Assembly (NCBI GenBank): GCA_017520425.1
Contig: JAFXFO010000032.1
Coordinates: forward strand, 1-64,000
Source of the DNA: Lachnospiraceae bacterium
Lineage (GTDB): Bacteria > Bacillota > Clostridia > Lachnospirales > Lachnospiraceae
Direction: 5' to 3'
Length of the DNA: 64,000 nucleotides
Shown here: piece by piece, positions 1 to 8,191 of the stretch
Numbering within the stretch: the stretch's first letter is position 1
Layout of the letters: every line of letters starts with the position of its first letter
Position numbers and translations under genes: made by a program
The notes under the pieces: generated by a model
The model's input: only the letters and a program-made list of their open reading frames with translations
Told to the model about the DNA's origin: nothing
Databases searched by the model: none

Positions 1-393
1 GAACTTCTTTCCTTCCTTGAAGCTGCCGTCAGGAAGCTCCCAGGCTGCCTTTGCACAGTTTAACATCACTGCAGTACCCAGTACATTGGTCTGTACGAAT
101 ACTTCCGGGTTACGGATACTTCTGTCCACATGGCTTTCTGCCGCAAAATGTACCACACGGTCGATATCATTTTCTGCAAAAATCTTTGCAATCGCTTCTT
201 TATCACAAATATCTGCTCTTACAAAGGTGTAGTTATCTCTATTCTCCACATCCTTTAAGTTTTCCAGATTACCTGCATAGGTAAGTACATCTACGTTGAT
301 AATACGAATCTCATTGTCATACTTCTTAAACATGTAATGAATATAATTGGAACCGATAAAACCGGCACCTCCTGTTACTAAATATGTTCTCAT
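1..393 (-). CDS. rmlB: dTDP-glucose 4,6-dehydratase, N-terminal part (cut by window edge)
   Basis: This is the first 131 codons of an extended short-chain dehydrogenase; the rest lies left of the window. RmlB converts dTDP-glucose to dTDP-4-keto-6-deoxyglucose in the cytoplasm, the entry to dTDP-rhamnose and to 4-amino sugars. The translation opens MRTYLVTGGAGFIGSNY with the NAD-binding GGAGFIG, continues NVDVLTYAGNLENL, and has HFAAESHVDRSI, all classical RmlB signatures. The ATG at 391-393 has an AAAGGAG site a few bases upstream. Its product is the substrate of the WecE-type aminotransferase at 8192-9322, so the two probably work together. The family is clear; RmlB is preferred over other SDR dehydratases because of the TYAGNLENL and ESHVDRS motifs. 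Confidence 0.93.
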   Translation of the reverse strand, partial: MRTYLVTGGAGFIGSNYIHYMFKKYDNEIRIINVDVLTYAGNLENLKDVENRDNYTFVRADICDKEAIAKIFAENDIDRVVHFAAESHVDRSIRNPEVFVQTNVLGTAVMLNCAKAAWELPDGSFKEGKKF

Positions 394-428
394 CTTAAGC
401 TCCTTTATCTTACTTATTACTCGCAAAC

Positions 429-457
429 AGTATACCATTATTTATCTAATATGGCTA
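429..457 (-). promoter_or_regulatory. Possible promoter of rmlB
   Basis: On the minus strand TATACT (429-434) lies 17 bases downstream of TAGCCA (452-457), a weak -35 matching the consensus at four of six positions. It sits between the stop of the GH25 gene (468) and the rmlB start (393), about 35 bases upstream of the start codon. No terminator hairpin was seen in the gap, so read-through from the GH25 gene is also possible. Confidence 0.4.
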
Positions 458-467
458 GTCCTATTGC

Positions 468-3311
468 TTAATAGCCCAAATAGCTTTGGTTCAAGTCAAC
501 ACTACCGGTTATGCCGCCAATCTTGCCGGTATCCTTGTACTGCCACATATCATATCGTCCCTGATAGGTGGGTTCGGAAGCGTACTGGGCCAACCATACC
601 TTATAAGCATTTAATACGTTCATATCCAGCTTGGTTTCCAGCCAGGTCTTATTGGCATAGATTCCCGGTGTATAACCATACTGCTTAATGGTTTCACAAA
701 AGGTCTTACAAATCTCCGTTCTGGTAGCCACATTCAGGGAATCGGCTCTGCCACCACCGGGCTCCACATCCAAAAATACCGGATAAGAAATCTTATAATC
801 CTTAATCAACTCCAATACCATGGATGCTTCTTCCAAGGCCTCGTTCTTATCTATTGCCTGAGTAAAGAAATAAACTCCGACTTTCAGTCCTGCAGCCGTA
901 GCCCCCTTAATGTTTTCCTTAAACTTAGAATCCACTATAAGTGCACCTGCTGATGAACCACGATATCCGCAACGGATAATCACATAAGATACTCCGGAAT
1001 TCTTAACCGCATTCCAATCGATATTACCATTCCACTTGGATACATCGATACCTAAAGTTCCGGTACCGGTTACCAAGGAACCATCACTGGCAAACTGGTA
1101 CTTCACACCCTGAATAACCTGCTGACCTGTCACATACTTGCCTGCAGCGTCAAAGTACATCACTTTATTGTCAAGCGTCTGCCATCCGGTATATTTCACA
1201 TCATTCTTGATATAGAATTTATCAAAGGTATAAAAATCTGCATAGTATGCATTTCTGTATGCATTGTTTTCGAATACAAATACCTCACGTCCTGTATTAT
1301 CCTTTAAGACTGTGGTTCTGTCTTTTTTAGGATTCAATTTTACCTCAATGGTACAGGTATCCTTAACCGGTTCTGCATCACCAATCTTTGCACTAACTGT
1401 AATGGTAATATTCTTACCTTCCTTTTTACCAACTATAACTAATTTGCCATCCTTAATATCTGCGGTTGCTACACCGGAATCAGAAGATTCTGCTGATAAG
1501 GTTACATCCTTCAAATCATTTGGTGTTAATGTTATAGCTAATTCTAAATGTTTCTCGTCCTCTGCATAAACCACTGCTGTCTTCTTCTCCAATGCAACCT
1601 TCTCTAACTTAGGTGCTTCACTGGGTTCCGGTGACTCGCTTGGCTCAGGGGATTCACTGGGTTCAGGTGAGCCGCTGGGTTCCGGTGTTCCTGTAGGCTC
1701 CGGTGTTCCTGTAGGCTCCGGTGTTCCTGTAGGCTCCGGTGTTCCTGTAGGCTCCGGTGTTCCTGTAGGTTCCGGTGTAGCCGTAGGTTCCGGTGTTGGT
1801 GTTACTACAGGCTCCGGGGTGGCTGTAGGTTCCGGTGTTGGTGTTACTACAGGCTCCGGGGTGGCTGTAGGTTCCGGTGTTGGTGTTACTACAGGCTCCG
1901 GGGTGGCTGTAGGTTCCGGTGCAGGCTCCGGATTATTTGCCGGAGGTTCCACAGAAGGATCTGTGGCCGATAAACGTACAAATGAACCGACCATAGCCAA
2001 TGTCAACGGATCCTGAATGGTTGTTTTGGTTATTTCTTGAAAAGATTCCTCCAAAACAGTACTTTCCACCCAAGCTACCGTATCCTGCATATATTCTTCA
2101 ACAATAGAATTATTGTTTTTTGTATCTTCTTTCTTTACATCTACCTGTGACTCTGACTTTATCTCGTTAGCCACATCCACCTTTTCATATACCAGCTTAG
2201 ACTTTACATCCACCTTGGATTCTACCAGGGATATGGCATAGGTCTTGTACTTTTCACCGGTCAGTTCCTGCATTTTTACAGTATACTTTCCTGCCGGAAG
2301 ATTCTTTTTGTAGATGATACCATCCATATCATCATCCGACCAAAACAGCGTTTCACCATTCGGATTCACCAACTCTACACCAAATGGTACATTACCAACA
2401 AGCTTACCCGTATCCTTGTTCAAAAACTTAATCTTTAAGTCTTTCTCAATAGAGGTGAAGCTAAGCTTTACCGTTACATCATAATTATATTCTTCCTCTT
2501 CATATTCCGGTTCTTCCGTAGGCTGCGGCGGTTCCGTAACTTGGGGCTGTTTGGAAGCCTCCAGCAGTGCCTTCTGGGCATCTGACATGGCAAGCAGACC
2601 CTGTTCACCAATCATATCGATATTCGCCAGCTGGTTACCTACCTGCTGCAGATTCTCTGTATCCGTGTTGTCCCTGCCACTCAAAAACAGCTTCGCTCCC
2701 AATACAATTACGATCAAAAGCATAGCCACTGCGCCGAACACAATCATATAATCCATCCACTTTGACACAGGCGCTACAGCATTACGTTCTCTTCTTTCAT
2801 CTTCATATTCCGGGAGATAACCATCCTGCTCATAATACGCCTGAGCATCTTCTCCGTCGTACTCTTCATAATATTCTTCGTAATACTCTTCGCCTTGTTC
2901 TTCGTAATATTCCGAATCGCCCTCTTCAGCATAGTATCCTTCTTCTGCTTCACCTTCATATTCTGTGCCGTCATATTCTTCATAGTACTCTTCTGCTTCA
3001 CCATAGTATTCTTCGCCTTCCTCATATGCTTCCATCGCACAATAAGCACCTTCCGTCACTTCTGCCTCATACTCTTCAGAATAGTCCTGCTCAGAATCAT
3101 CCGGCTCATAGTACTCTTCTTCTGTCTCATTCATTTCATAATACTCATCTATCTCATCCGACTCAAAATATTCTTCTGTTGCGTACTCATCGGCAGTTTC
3201 CTCATAACCTTCCCATGCTTCCTCATCCATCATCTCCCAATCATGATTCATATATTCCTGTCTGTTTCTATTCTTAAGAGATTTGGATCTAAAATCAAAA
3301 GACATTTTCAT
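468..3311 (-). CDS. Membrane-anchored GH25 muramidase with Glu/Tyr-rich cytoplasmic tail
   Basis: This 947-residue protein should sit in the membrane with its enzyme outside, cutting the MurNAc-GlcNAc bond of peptidoglycan. Residues 1-180 are very acidic and tyrosine-rich (about 55 Glu and 31 Tyr in the first 170). One membrane segment spans about 187-210. An extracellular linker and a small beta domain (about 278-370) follow, then a Pro/Thr/Glu/Gly/Ser-rich stalk (about 450-568) built from 14- and 6-residue repeats. A Big-like domain lies at about 569-660, a cell-wall-binding-like repeat with aromatic residues (TGWQ, YFD, GVKYQF) at 670-750, and the GH25 catalytic domain at 753-947. The latter has GIDVSKWNG and FLDVEPG, which supply the family's catalytic Asp/Glu residues. 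With no signal peptide ahead of the tail, an N-in topology is inferred. AGGAAGG precedes the ATG by 8 bases. The muramidase call is solid; the role of the tail is unknown. Confidence 0.93.
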   Translation of the reverse strand: MKMSFDFRSKSLKNRNRQEYMNHDWEMMDEEAWEGYEETADEYATEEYFESDEIDEYYEMNETEEEYYEPDDSEQDYSEEYEAEVTEGAYCAMEAYEEGEEYYGEAEEYYEEYDGTEYEGEAEEGYYAEEGDSEYYEEQGEEYYEEYYEEYDGEDAQAYYEQDGYLPEYEDERRERNAVAPVSKWMDYMIVFGAVAMLLIVIVLGAKLFLSGRDNTDTENLQQVGNQLANIDMIGEQGLLAMSDAQKALLEASKQPQVTEPPQPTEEPEYEEEEYNYDVTVKLSFTSIEKDLKIKFLNKDTGKLVGNVPFGVELVNPNGETLFWSDDDMDGIIYKKNLPAGKYTVKMQELTGEKYKTYAISLVESKVDVKSKLVYEKVDVANEIKSESQVDVKKEDTKNNNSIVEEYMQDTVAWVESTVLEESFQEITKTTIQDPLTLAMVGSFVRLSATDPSVEPPANNPEPAPEPTATPEPVVTPTPEPTATPEPVVTPTPEPTATPEPVVTPTPEPTATPEPTGTPEPTGTPEPTGTPEPTGTPEPTGTPEPSGSPEPSESPEPSESPEPSEAPKLEKVALEKKTAVVYAEDEKHLELAITLTPNDLKDVTLSAESSDSGVATADIKDGKLVIVGKKEGKNITITVSAKIGDAEPVKDTCTIEVKLNPKKDRTTVLKDNTGREVFVFENNAYRNAYYADFYTFDKFYIKNDVKYTGWQTLDNKVMYFDAAGKYVTGQQVIQGVKYQFASDGSLVTGTGTLGIDVSKWNGNIDWNAVKNSGVSYVIIRCGYRGSSAGALIVDSKFKENIKGATAAGLKVGVYFFTQAIDKNEALEEASMVLELIKDYKISYPVFLDVEPGGGRADSLNVATRTEICKTFCETIKQYGYTPGIYANKTWLETKLDMNVLNAYKVWLAQYASEPTYQGRYDMWQYKDTGKIGGITGSVDLNQSYLGY
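1683..1772 (-). repeat. 18-bp tandem repeats coding for TGTPEP units
   Basis: Five nearly identical 18-bp units encode TGTPEP in the stalk of the GH25 protein; degenerate SESPEP-type units follow. The DNA identity is higher than needed to keep the peptide, which suggests recent expansion by slippage or recombination. Confidence 0.85.
1783..1908 (-). repeat. Three 42-bp tandem repeats in the GH25 stalk
   Basis: Three near-perfect 42-bp copies encode the 14-residue unit EPTATPEPVVTPTP. They lie next to the 18-bp repeats and lengthen the extracellular stalk. Copy number may vary between strains. Confidence 0.85.
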
Positions 3312-3348
3312 TGTGTTATCCTTCCTAACTCATCACAATACTATTGCT

Positions 3349-3377
3349 AGTATACCATTTCGCACCATATGGTGCAA
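3349..3377 (-). promoter_or_regulatory. Strong sigma-A type promoter of the GH25 gene
   Basis: The minus strand carries TTGCAC (3372-3377), a 17-base spacer and TATACT (3349-3354), about 38 bases ahead of the GH25 start codon. The elements and spacing fit a vegetative promoter well. The upstream half overlaps the palindrome at 3362-3375. Confidence 0.75.
3362..3375. promoter_or_regulatory. 14-bp perfect palindrome, candidate operator
   Basis: GCACCATATGGTGC is a perfect inverted repeat. It covers part of the -35 box and the spacer of the GH25 promoter and lies between two divergent genes. A dimeric repressor bound here would block the GH25 promoter. The regulator is not identified, and the site is inferred only from symmetry and position. 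Confidence 0.5.
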
Positions 3378-3389
3378 GAGAAAGTGTTT

Positions 3390-3418
3390 TTGTTCATCAA
3401 TTCTTAAATTTTTATAAG
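3390..3418 (+). promoter_or_regulatory. Possible promoter of the SGNH-like gene
   Basis: On the plus strand TTGTTC (3390-3395), a 17-base spacer and TATAAG (3413-3418) precede the gene at 3492. A better -10, TATAAT at 3439-3444, lies closer to the gene but lacks a recognisable -35. Either could be used. Confidence 0.35.
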
Positions 3419-3491
3419 TAATGTGGACAAACAATGCATATAATAGTAAAATAAGTGAGAATCCAAGAAAGCAAACACAAAGAGGTGTTCT

Positions 3492-4649
3492 ATGAATAAT
3501 GATACAAACAACGAAAATCTGACTTCGAAAGAAAAAGAGCTTTCTGAAGTTACCATTATTGATTTAGACAAATTGGATGCCGACACCAATATAGACTATG
3601 ACAAAATTGCAGAAGAAAAGTCTTATAACTTGGACATGAAAACATCTACAAATGTTTCTTCCCGCCCAAAAACAGGTATCCTTGATCGTATTTTGAAAAT
3701 CAACTGGCACTTGGTTCTTCTTCTTGTATTTATATTCGCCGTTATTTTTATCGTCTGGCGTGTTAAAAATTGGGGAATTAAAGTTGATTTGGACAAATTG
3801 GCTCCTATTGATGATAATGAATATGATGTGGAAAGATTGGACAATATCCTTCCTCTTATTTACGAAGGCAATGCTTCCGCTCCCAATGATGGCATCCGTA
3901 AGGTTGTTTTGTTTGGCAATGATACATTTGCCCAAAACAAAGGAACCAGCGATGACATGGCTCAAATGATTTCCGAATTATCAGACAGCACCGTATATAA
4001 TTGTGCAGTAACAGGTTCTTACCTTGCTTCTTCCCATAATTATATCCATCCAGATGATGCATTCAACCTATATTGGCTGACTACAGCTTTTTGTTATGGT
4101 TCAAAATATGATGTGGATACTTCCTATGAGAAGATGTTTGAAGACTACGGAGACCAGTTATCAGAGGAAGGAATCGCCGCCTATGAAACACTTACTTCCA
4201 TCGATTTTGATACAGTGGATGTAATTGGTATTATGTATGATGCCAACGACTATTTAGCTGCCAAGCCACTGATTAATCACGACAATCCTACGGATGTATA
4301 TTGTTTTATAGGCAACTTAGTAGCGAGTATCCGTTTGATACAGGAAACCTACCCCCATATCCGAATCATTGTGATGTCACCCACCTATGCATATGCCCTC
4401 ACTCCGGAAGGCGAGTATATCAGTAGTGATTTATACAATTATGTTGAAAACTATAAGCTTTCCGACTATGCACTGACAATTGAACGCTTCACCACCATCC
4501 ACGGCGTTTCCTTTGTGGACAATATATACGGAACTGTCAACGAAATCAATGCTGACCAATATCTCTTAGACCACATCAACTTAAATGTGGATGGCCGTAA
4601 AAAATTAGCAAACCGTTTTGTATATGCATTGACCTATTATGACGAATAA
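3492..4649 (+). CDS. Membrane-anchored SGNH/GDSL-hydrolase-like protein with altered nucleophile motif
   Basis: The 385-residue protein has a polar N-terminus (1-68), one membrane helix (about 71-90) and a long outer domain. That domain shows remnants of the SGNH fold: VVLFGNDTF (138-146) where the nucleophile motif GDS is expected, MYDANDY (248-254) resembling the Asn-containing block III, and LLDHINLNVDGRK (358-370) resembling the Asp/His block V. Members of this fold are esterases, lipases or carbohydrate O-acetyl transferases/esterases. The Gly-Asp-Ser serine seems to be replaced (GND-T), so it may use threonine or be inactive. It is transcribed away from the GH25 gene and ends at a bidirectional terminator facing the glycan locus. 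A glycan O-acyl-modifying role is inferred. AGAGGTG precedes the ATG. Confidence 0.65.
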   Translation: MNNDTNNENLTSKEKELSEVTIIDLDKLDADTNIDYDKIAEEKSYNLDMKTSTNVSSRPKTGILDRILKINWHLVLLLVFIFAVIFIVWRVKNWGIKVDLDKLAPIDDNEYDVERLDNILPLIYEGNASAPNDGIRKVVLFGNDTFAQNKGTSDDMAQMISELSDSTVYNCAVTGSYLASSHNYIHPDDAFNLYWLTTAFCYGSKYDVDTSYEKMFEDYGDQLSEEGIAAYETLTSIDFDTVDVIGIMYDANDYLAAKPLINHDNPTDVYCFIGNLVASIRLIQETYPHIRIIVMSPTYAYALTPEGEYISSDLYNYVENYKLSDYALTIERFTTIHGVSFVDNIYGTVNEINADQYLLDHINLNVDGRKKLANRFVYALTYYDE

Positions 4650-4678
4650 AAGAGTAGCCTTACGGCTACTCTTTTTAT
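4648..4678. terminator. Bidirectional intrinsic terminator
   Basis: AGAGTAGCC (4651-4659), a TTAC loop and GGCTACTCT (4664-4672) form a perfect 9-bp stem, flanked by A and T runs. It lies between the convergent genes ending at 4649 and 4675 and can stop both. It marks the downstream end of glycan unit A. Confidence 0.9.
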
Positions 4679-5412
4679 AATCCGATGTATATATCAACAT
4701 CCCGATAAATCACATATTTATCAACTCTTCCAAACACTTCATAGGAATATTCTTCCAGGTTTCCATCCAGTTCCTTTTCCTCACTCAAAACAATATAATG
4801 ACATCCTGCCTGTTTCGCTAATTCCGCCAATTCCTCCACTTCTATAACCGCCTCATTCATCATGGAATAAAAAGGGTCATAATACGAAAACACATCTCTT
4901 CCATATGGCATACAAACTGTTGCCGAATATTGACGGACATATAATATAAATTCTCTTGGAAAAGCGGCTACAACCTCTCTTCCCTCCACTTCAATCATAT
5001 CACAAATCTCAACCACTTTCTGCGGTACATGATATGGATTCTCCGCCTTTTCAAATAACGGGTTTAAATAAACCAAACGCCCTGAAAACACAATCAGCAC
5101 AAAGGATAATAATACAAAAACGTATTGCATTGCCCCCTTCAATGTACTATATATCTTTATCACCGTATATGAAATTACCATTGTTATAGGTAACAGCCAC
5201 AGGAATCGAAAATAAATTGCTTCCTCTGTAAGGTTTCCAAACACTTTGTAAAACAAAGGATTAAAAAATAACAGAAGCAATACTGCCGGCATATATACCA
5301 AAAGCACCCTGTTTTCTTTCTTCTTCTCACAAAAGAATAAATAAAACCACGCTACCAGAAACCAACAAACCAGTAAGCCTGTGCCACTATATTTTTGAAA
5401 TGTCTCTATCAT
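4675..5412 (-). CDS. Membrane protein of unknown function, downstream half of a split GT-C-like pair
   Basis: The 245-residue protein has about four membrane helices in residues 8-115, then a soluble domain (about 120-245) that probably lies outside the cell. No enzyme motif was recognised. It follows a larger polytopic protein (5437-6498) by 24 bases. The same two-gene arrangement occurs at 54156-56059, where the small partner likewise has helices first and a soluble tail. GT-C glycosyltransferases commonly have a membrane part followed by a soluble outer domain, so the pair may form one split enzyme; this is inference. It is the last gene of unit A, ending in the terminator at 4648-4678. 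GAGGG lies 7 bases before the ATG. Confidence 0.6.
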   Translation of the reverse strand: MIETFQKYSGTGLLVCWFLVAWFYLFFCEKKKENRVLLVYMPAVLLLLFFNPLFYKVFGNLTEEAIYFRFLWLLPITMVISYTVIKIYSTLKGAMQYVFVLLSFVLIVFSGRLVYLNPLFEKAENPYHVPQKVVEICDMIEVEGREVVAAFPREFILYVRQYSATVCMPYGRDVFSYYDPFYSMMNEAVIEVEELAELAKQAGCHYIVLSEEKELDGNLEEYSYEVFGRVDKYVIYRDVDIYIGL

Positions 5413-5436
5413 GGCAATTCCCTCACCAACATCATC

Positions 5437-6498
5437 CTATTTCACTACAAAATACAACAGGGCCATACATACCGGTACACCCGAACATAGTACCAACGGT
5501 ATCAGCAGCCTTATCTTTTTATAACTTACAGCTACACATAATCCCGCAATCCCAATCAAAACACAGCTCAATATTGTCCCTTGGGTACTGCATAAACAGG
5601 CAGCTGCCATAGTCGTTGCAAACAATATCCAGAAAGCAATTCCACTTCTTTCCTGTTTTTGCATGTTTCTCATCAACCGCATTAATAAATACATTAAAAA
5701 TGGCAGTATAATACCGGCGATTACCGCTTTTCCCTGTGACGCCCTCACAAGCATAAAATTTTCTGCCGTAAACAGGGAATATCCTCCAAACAAAAATAGT
5801 ATTTCCGTCAAAACCATAAACAATGGAACTGTCTCTTCTTTTTCCGTACATAAATGTTTTGCCATCAAATAGTAAATTCCATACGACATACCCAACAGTG
5901 CCAACGGCAGTATAACCTGTGCCACCACCAGTGCCGGTATCTCGGATACTTTCGCCAGATATGCTATCCACACCGGAAACGGTGCCAACCCATGTCTGGC
6001 ATCTAAGCCTGTAGCGTAACCTGTATAAGGTAATAATAAATACATGGTGTCAGACTGCTCCGTAATGGTTGCTGTTGCAAAATAGAAAGCATCATCGCCT
6101 TCTTCATAGGCCAAAAAGCTAGTCAATACCCATTGCAATATCAACAACAACCAAAACACAACCCACCATATCTTTGTTGCCATCCCTGTTTTCTTGCCTA
6201 TTTCCTTCTTCTGTATTCCTACTCTTCTGCGCTTCTTATAGATTCCCAGTACAATTGCCGCCAAAAGCAATACTCCCTGATAACCATGGAACAAGGTTCT
6301 AACCAAAGAAAAAGATTGTCTTAATAAAATCATGGGAACACAGATTACCAAGAATCCTGCCCATATAAGCATCTGACCGCTTACCCAGTAAAACATAAGA
6401 CCATCTGCTTGTCCCTGTCTTCTTTCAAATAAGGTTCCCACCAGAACAGGAAGCACCAGCAAGAAAATCCCCAGAACCACCAATCCTATTCCTATCAT
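5437..6498 (-). CDS. Polytopic membrane protein, possible GT-C-like glycosyltransferase subunit
   Basis: The 353-residue protein has about nine or ten membrane helices. A larger loop near residues 130-170 contains EEGDDAFYFA and then GLDARHGLAPFP. The protein at 55049-56059 has the same layout, with GDITLESVQSF and GEGGVPFRYG in the matching place and a similar following helix pattern, so the two are probably paralogues. Acidic residues in the first outer loop are typical of GT-C enzymes that use polyprenol-linked sugars, but no known family could be assigned with certainty. A strong AGGAGGAGAA site precedes the ATG. Confidence 0.6.
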   Translation of the reverse strand: MIGIGLVVLGIFLLVLPVLVGTLFERRQGQADGLMFYWVSGQMLIWAGFLVICVPMILLRQSFSLVRTLFHGYQGVLLLAAIVLGIYKKRRRVGIQKKEIGKKTGMATKIWWVVFWLLLILQWVLTSFLAYEEGDDAFYFATATITEQSDTMYLLLPYTGYATGLDARHGLAPFPVWIAYLAKVSEIPALVVAQVILPLALLGMSYGIYYLMAKHLCTEKEETVPLFMVLTEILFLFGGYSLFTAENFMLVRASQGKAVIAGIILPFLMYLLMRLMRNMQKQERSGIAFWILFATTMAAACLCSTQGTILSCVLIGIAGLCVAVSYKKIRLLIPLVLCSGVPVCMALLYFVVK

Positions 6499-6515
6499 TT
6501 CTCCTCCTTCGCTTC

Positions 6516-8150
6516 CTACATGTTTTGTTCCTTCAACACTTCGTTTACAGAGTCAAAATGGATTACCGTATAGGTTTCATCTTCATACACCACATTTCCT
6601 CCCTGCAACAGATACAACACACCATACTTTTCTCTTTGCTCTTCTGCCAAAAGCAGGAAGGTTTTGCCCTGATGATAATCTGCCTCATAATATCTCATGG
6701 GACTGGACCAACGGAAAAAAGACATATCTTCAAAATCCGCTATATTTGCTACCTCTACCACACCATCACTTAATTCCGTCATAATATTGGCATTCCAATA
6801 GCTGGCATAACCAAAGGTATAGCCATTCTCTTCCAGAAAAGCAACCACCTTTTTTTCTTCCGCATTCTTATCCTTATCAATAAAAGAATACACACATTTC
6901 ATGGTTGCCAAACCCATACAGCCGCACAGGAATAACAACACCAACCATCGGTCCAAACACCGTTCTTCCAGTTCAAAATAGAAGCACAACAAAGGTAATA
7001 CAAAAATAAATACTGTGATGTAATATCTGGATACAATGGTGCTGGTAGTGAATACAAATACAAAGGTATTCAGCATAAAGGCTATCACAAAGAAATAACG
7101 GATAAAGCTTCTTAAATCCGCTTCCTTTCCTTTCTTAGTCGCCAAAGTCTTCACACTCTTTGTCAGTAAAACGATTCCCGCCAATAATGCAAACGCTATA
7201 ATGGAAATCAATCCCCGCAGGGACAAAAAGCCCTTCTCCTCGATATATCCGAAGAGCATCAGCAAATTGCCCACTGTATCCTGAAGACGTTCTAATAATA
7301 CGCCCTGAAATACTTTAATAAAGTTAGTGACTTCATAGGTCTGAAAAGGAAATTTTCGGGCTATTACTACCACATTAAAGGCGTATCCTACCAGTGCAAA
7401 AAATGCGCTGTAGATACTGTAAACCAGACACAAAAAGCCCTCTCCCTTACAAACATTCTTCAGATTCTCTTTATCAAACTTTTCTCTTAAACTTGTAAAT
7501 GCTGTCGAACTAAACACATAATACACTGCCGTCAATACCAAAGGCACCTGCAAGGCCAGCATATAACGCACTCCGGACATACCGCAAACCACGCTCAAAA
7601 GCGTATAAATCACTAATAAAATAATTCTTTTCTTTTCTAATATCTTAGTTTGCTGCACCAGGCGCAGAAACATACCAAAGCAGAAAAATACAATAATCAC
7701 ATGGGGCATATAGGTATTCCCCATCTGCATATGGGTGACAAAGGTTTCCGAAAAAGGCAATAATAAAAGAACCGAACTGAGTACCACCTTAGTCTTACTT
7801 ACCTTCAAGGGCTTCATAAAATAATAATAACTTCCCAGCATCAACACATAAGTCAACACATTGGTAATCACACGGATTACATGCCAGTCTTCAAATATGT
7901 GAAACAAAGGCACCATAAAAAGCTGGGTATACAGCAATCTGAATTCTGTGGAATAATACCAGTTTGGGGTAGTAAAGTAACCTCCCTCCTCTGCAATCTG
8001 CTTTGCGAATATCATCTCAGCCGCCATATCGGAATCCAACCAATGGTCACCGTAGAAAATATTCAAAACCAGAAGCATTAAGAAAGCCATTCCCAGAATG
8101 CATACCGCCAATATAAATCCTTTTTCTCTGTTATTCTCCCTTTTCTTCAT
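6516..8150 (-). CDS. Polytopic GT-C-like glycosyltransferase
   Basis: The 544-residue protein has about eleven membrane helices and a C-terminal soluble part (about 430-544). Right after the first helix comes GDHWLDSDMAAE (about 34-45); an Asp-containing motif in this first outer loop is the expected catalytic position in GT-C enzymes that take sugar from a polyprenol phosphate. The acceptor and sugar are not known. It lies in unit A between a DUF-like membrane protein and the WecE aminotransferase, 41 bases after the latter. GAAGGG precedes the ATG. Confidence 0.6.
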   Translation of the reverse strand: MKKRENNREKGFILAVCILGMAFLMLLVLNIFYGDHWLDSDMAAEMIFAKQIAEEGGYFTTPNWYYSTEFRLLYTQLFMVPLFHIFEDWHVIRVITNVLTYVLMLGSYYYFMKPLKVSKTKVVLSSVLLLLPFSETFVTHMQMGNTYMPHVIIVFFCFGMFLRLVQQTKILEKKRIILLVIYTLLSVVCGMSGVRYMLALQVPLVLTAVYYVFSSTAFTSLREKFDKENLKNVCKGEGFLCLVYSIYSAFFALVGYAFNVVVIARKFPFQTYEVTNFIKVFQGVLLERLQDTVGNLLMLFGYIEEKGFLSLRGLISIIAFALLAGIVLLTKSVKTLATKKGKEADLRSFIRYFFVIAFMLNTFVFVFTTSTIVSRYYITVFIFVLPLLCFYFELEERCLDRWLVLLFLCGCMGLATMKCVYSFIDKDKNAEEKKVVAFLEENGYTFGYASYWNANIMTELSDGVVEVANIADFEDMSFFRWSSPMRYYEADYHQGKTFLLLAEEQREKYGVLYLLQGGNVVYEDETYTVIHFDSVNEVLKEQNM

Positions 8151-8191
8151 CGTTACCCTTCCAAGGCAGAGTCATTCCTATAGCTCCGCCA

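Noticed and set aside
1683..1908. Direct repeats considered as a CRISPR array
   Set aside because: The units are contiguous coding repeats without spacers and lie within a clear reading frame.
2762..3350. Open frames on the plus strand (and another minus frame) across the Glu/Tyr-rich tail
   Set aside because: They arise from the biased GAA/TAT codons of the real minus-strand gene and show no recognisable protein features.
4675..6498. Frameshift splitting one long gene into two
   Set aside because: A stop, a 24-base gap and a separate GAGGG site precede the second gene, and the same split occurs independently at 54156-56059, so two real genes are more likely.
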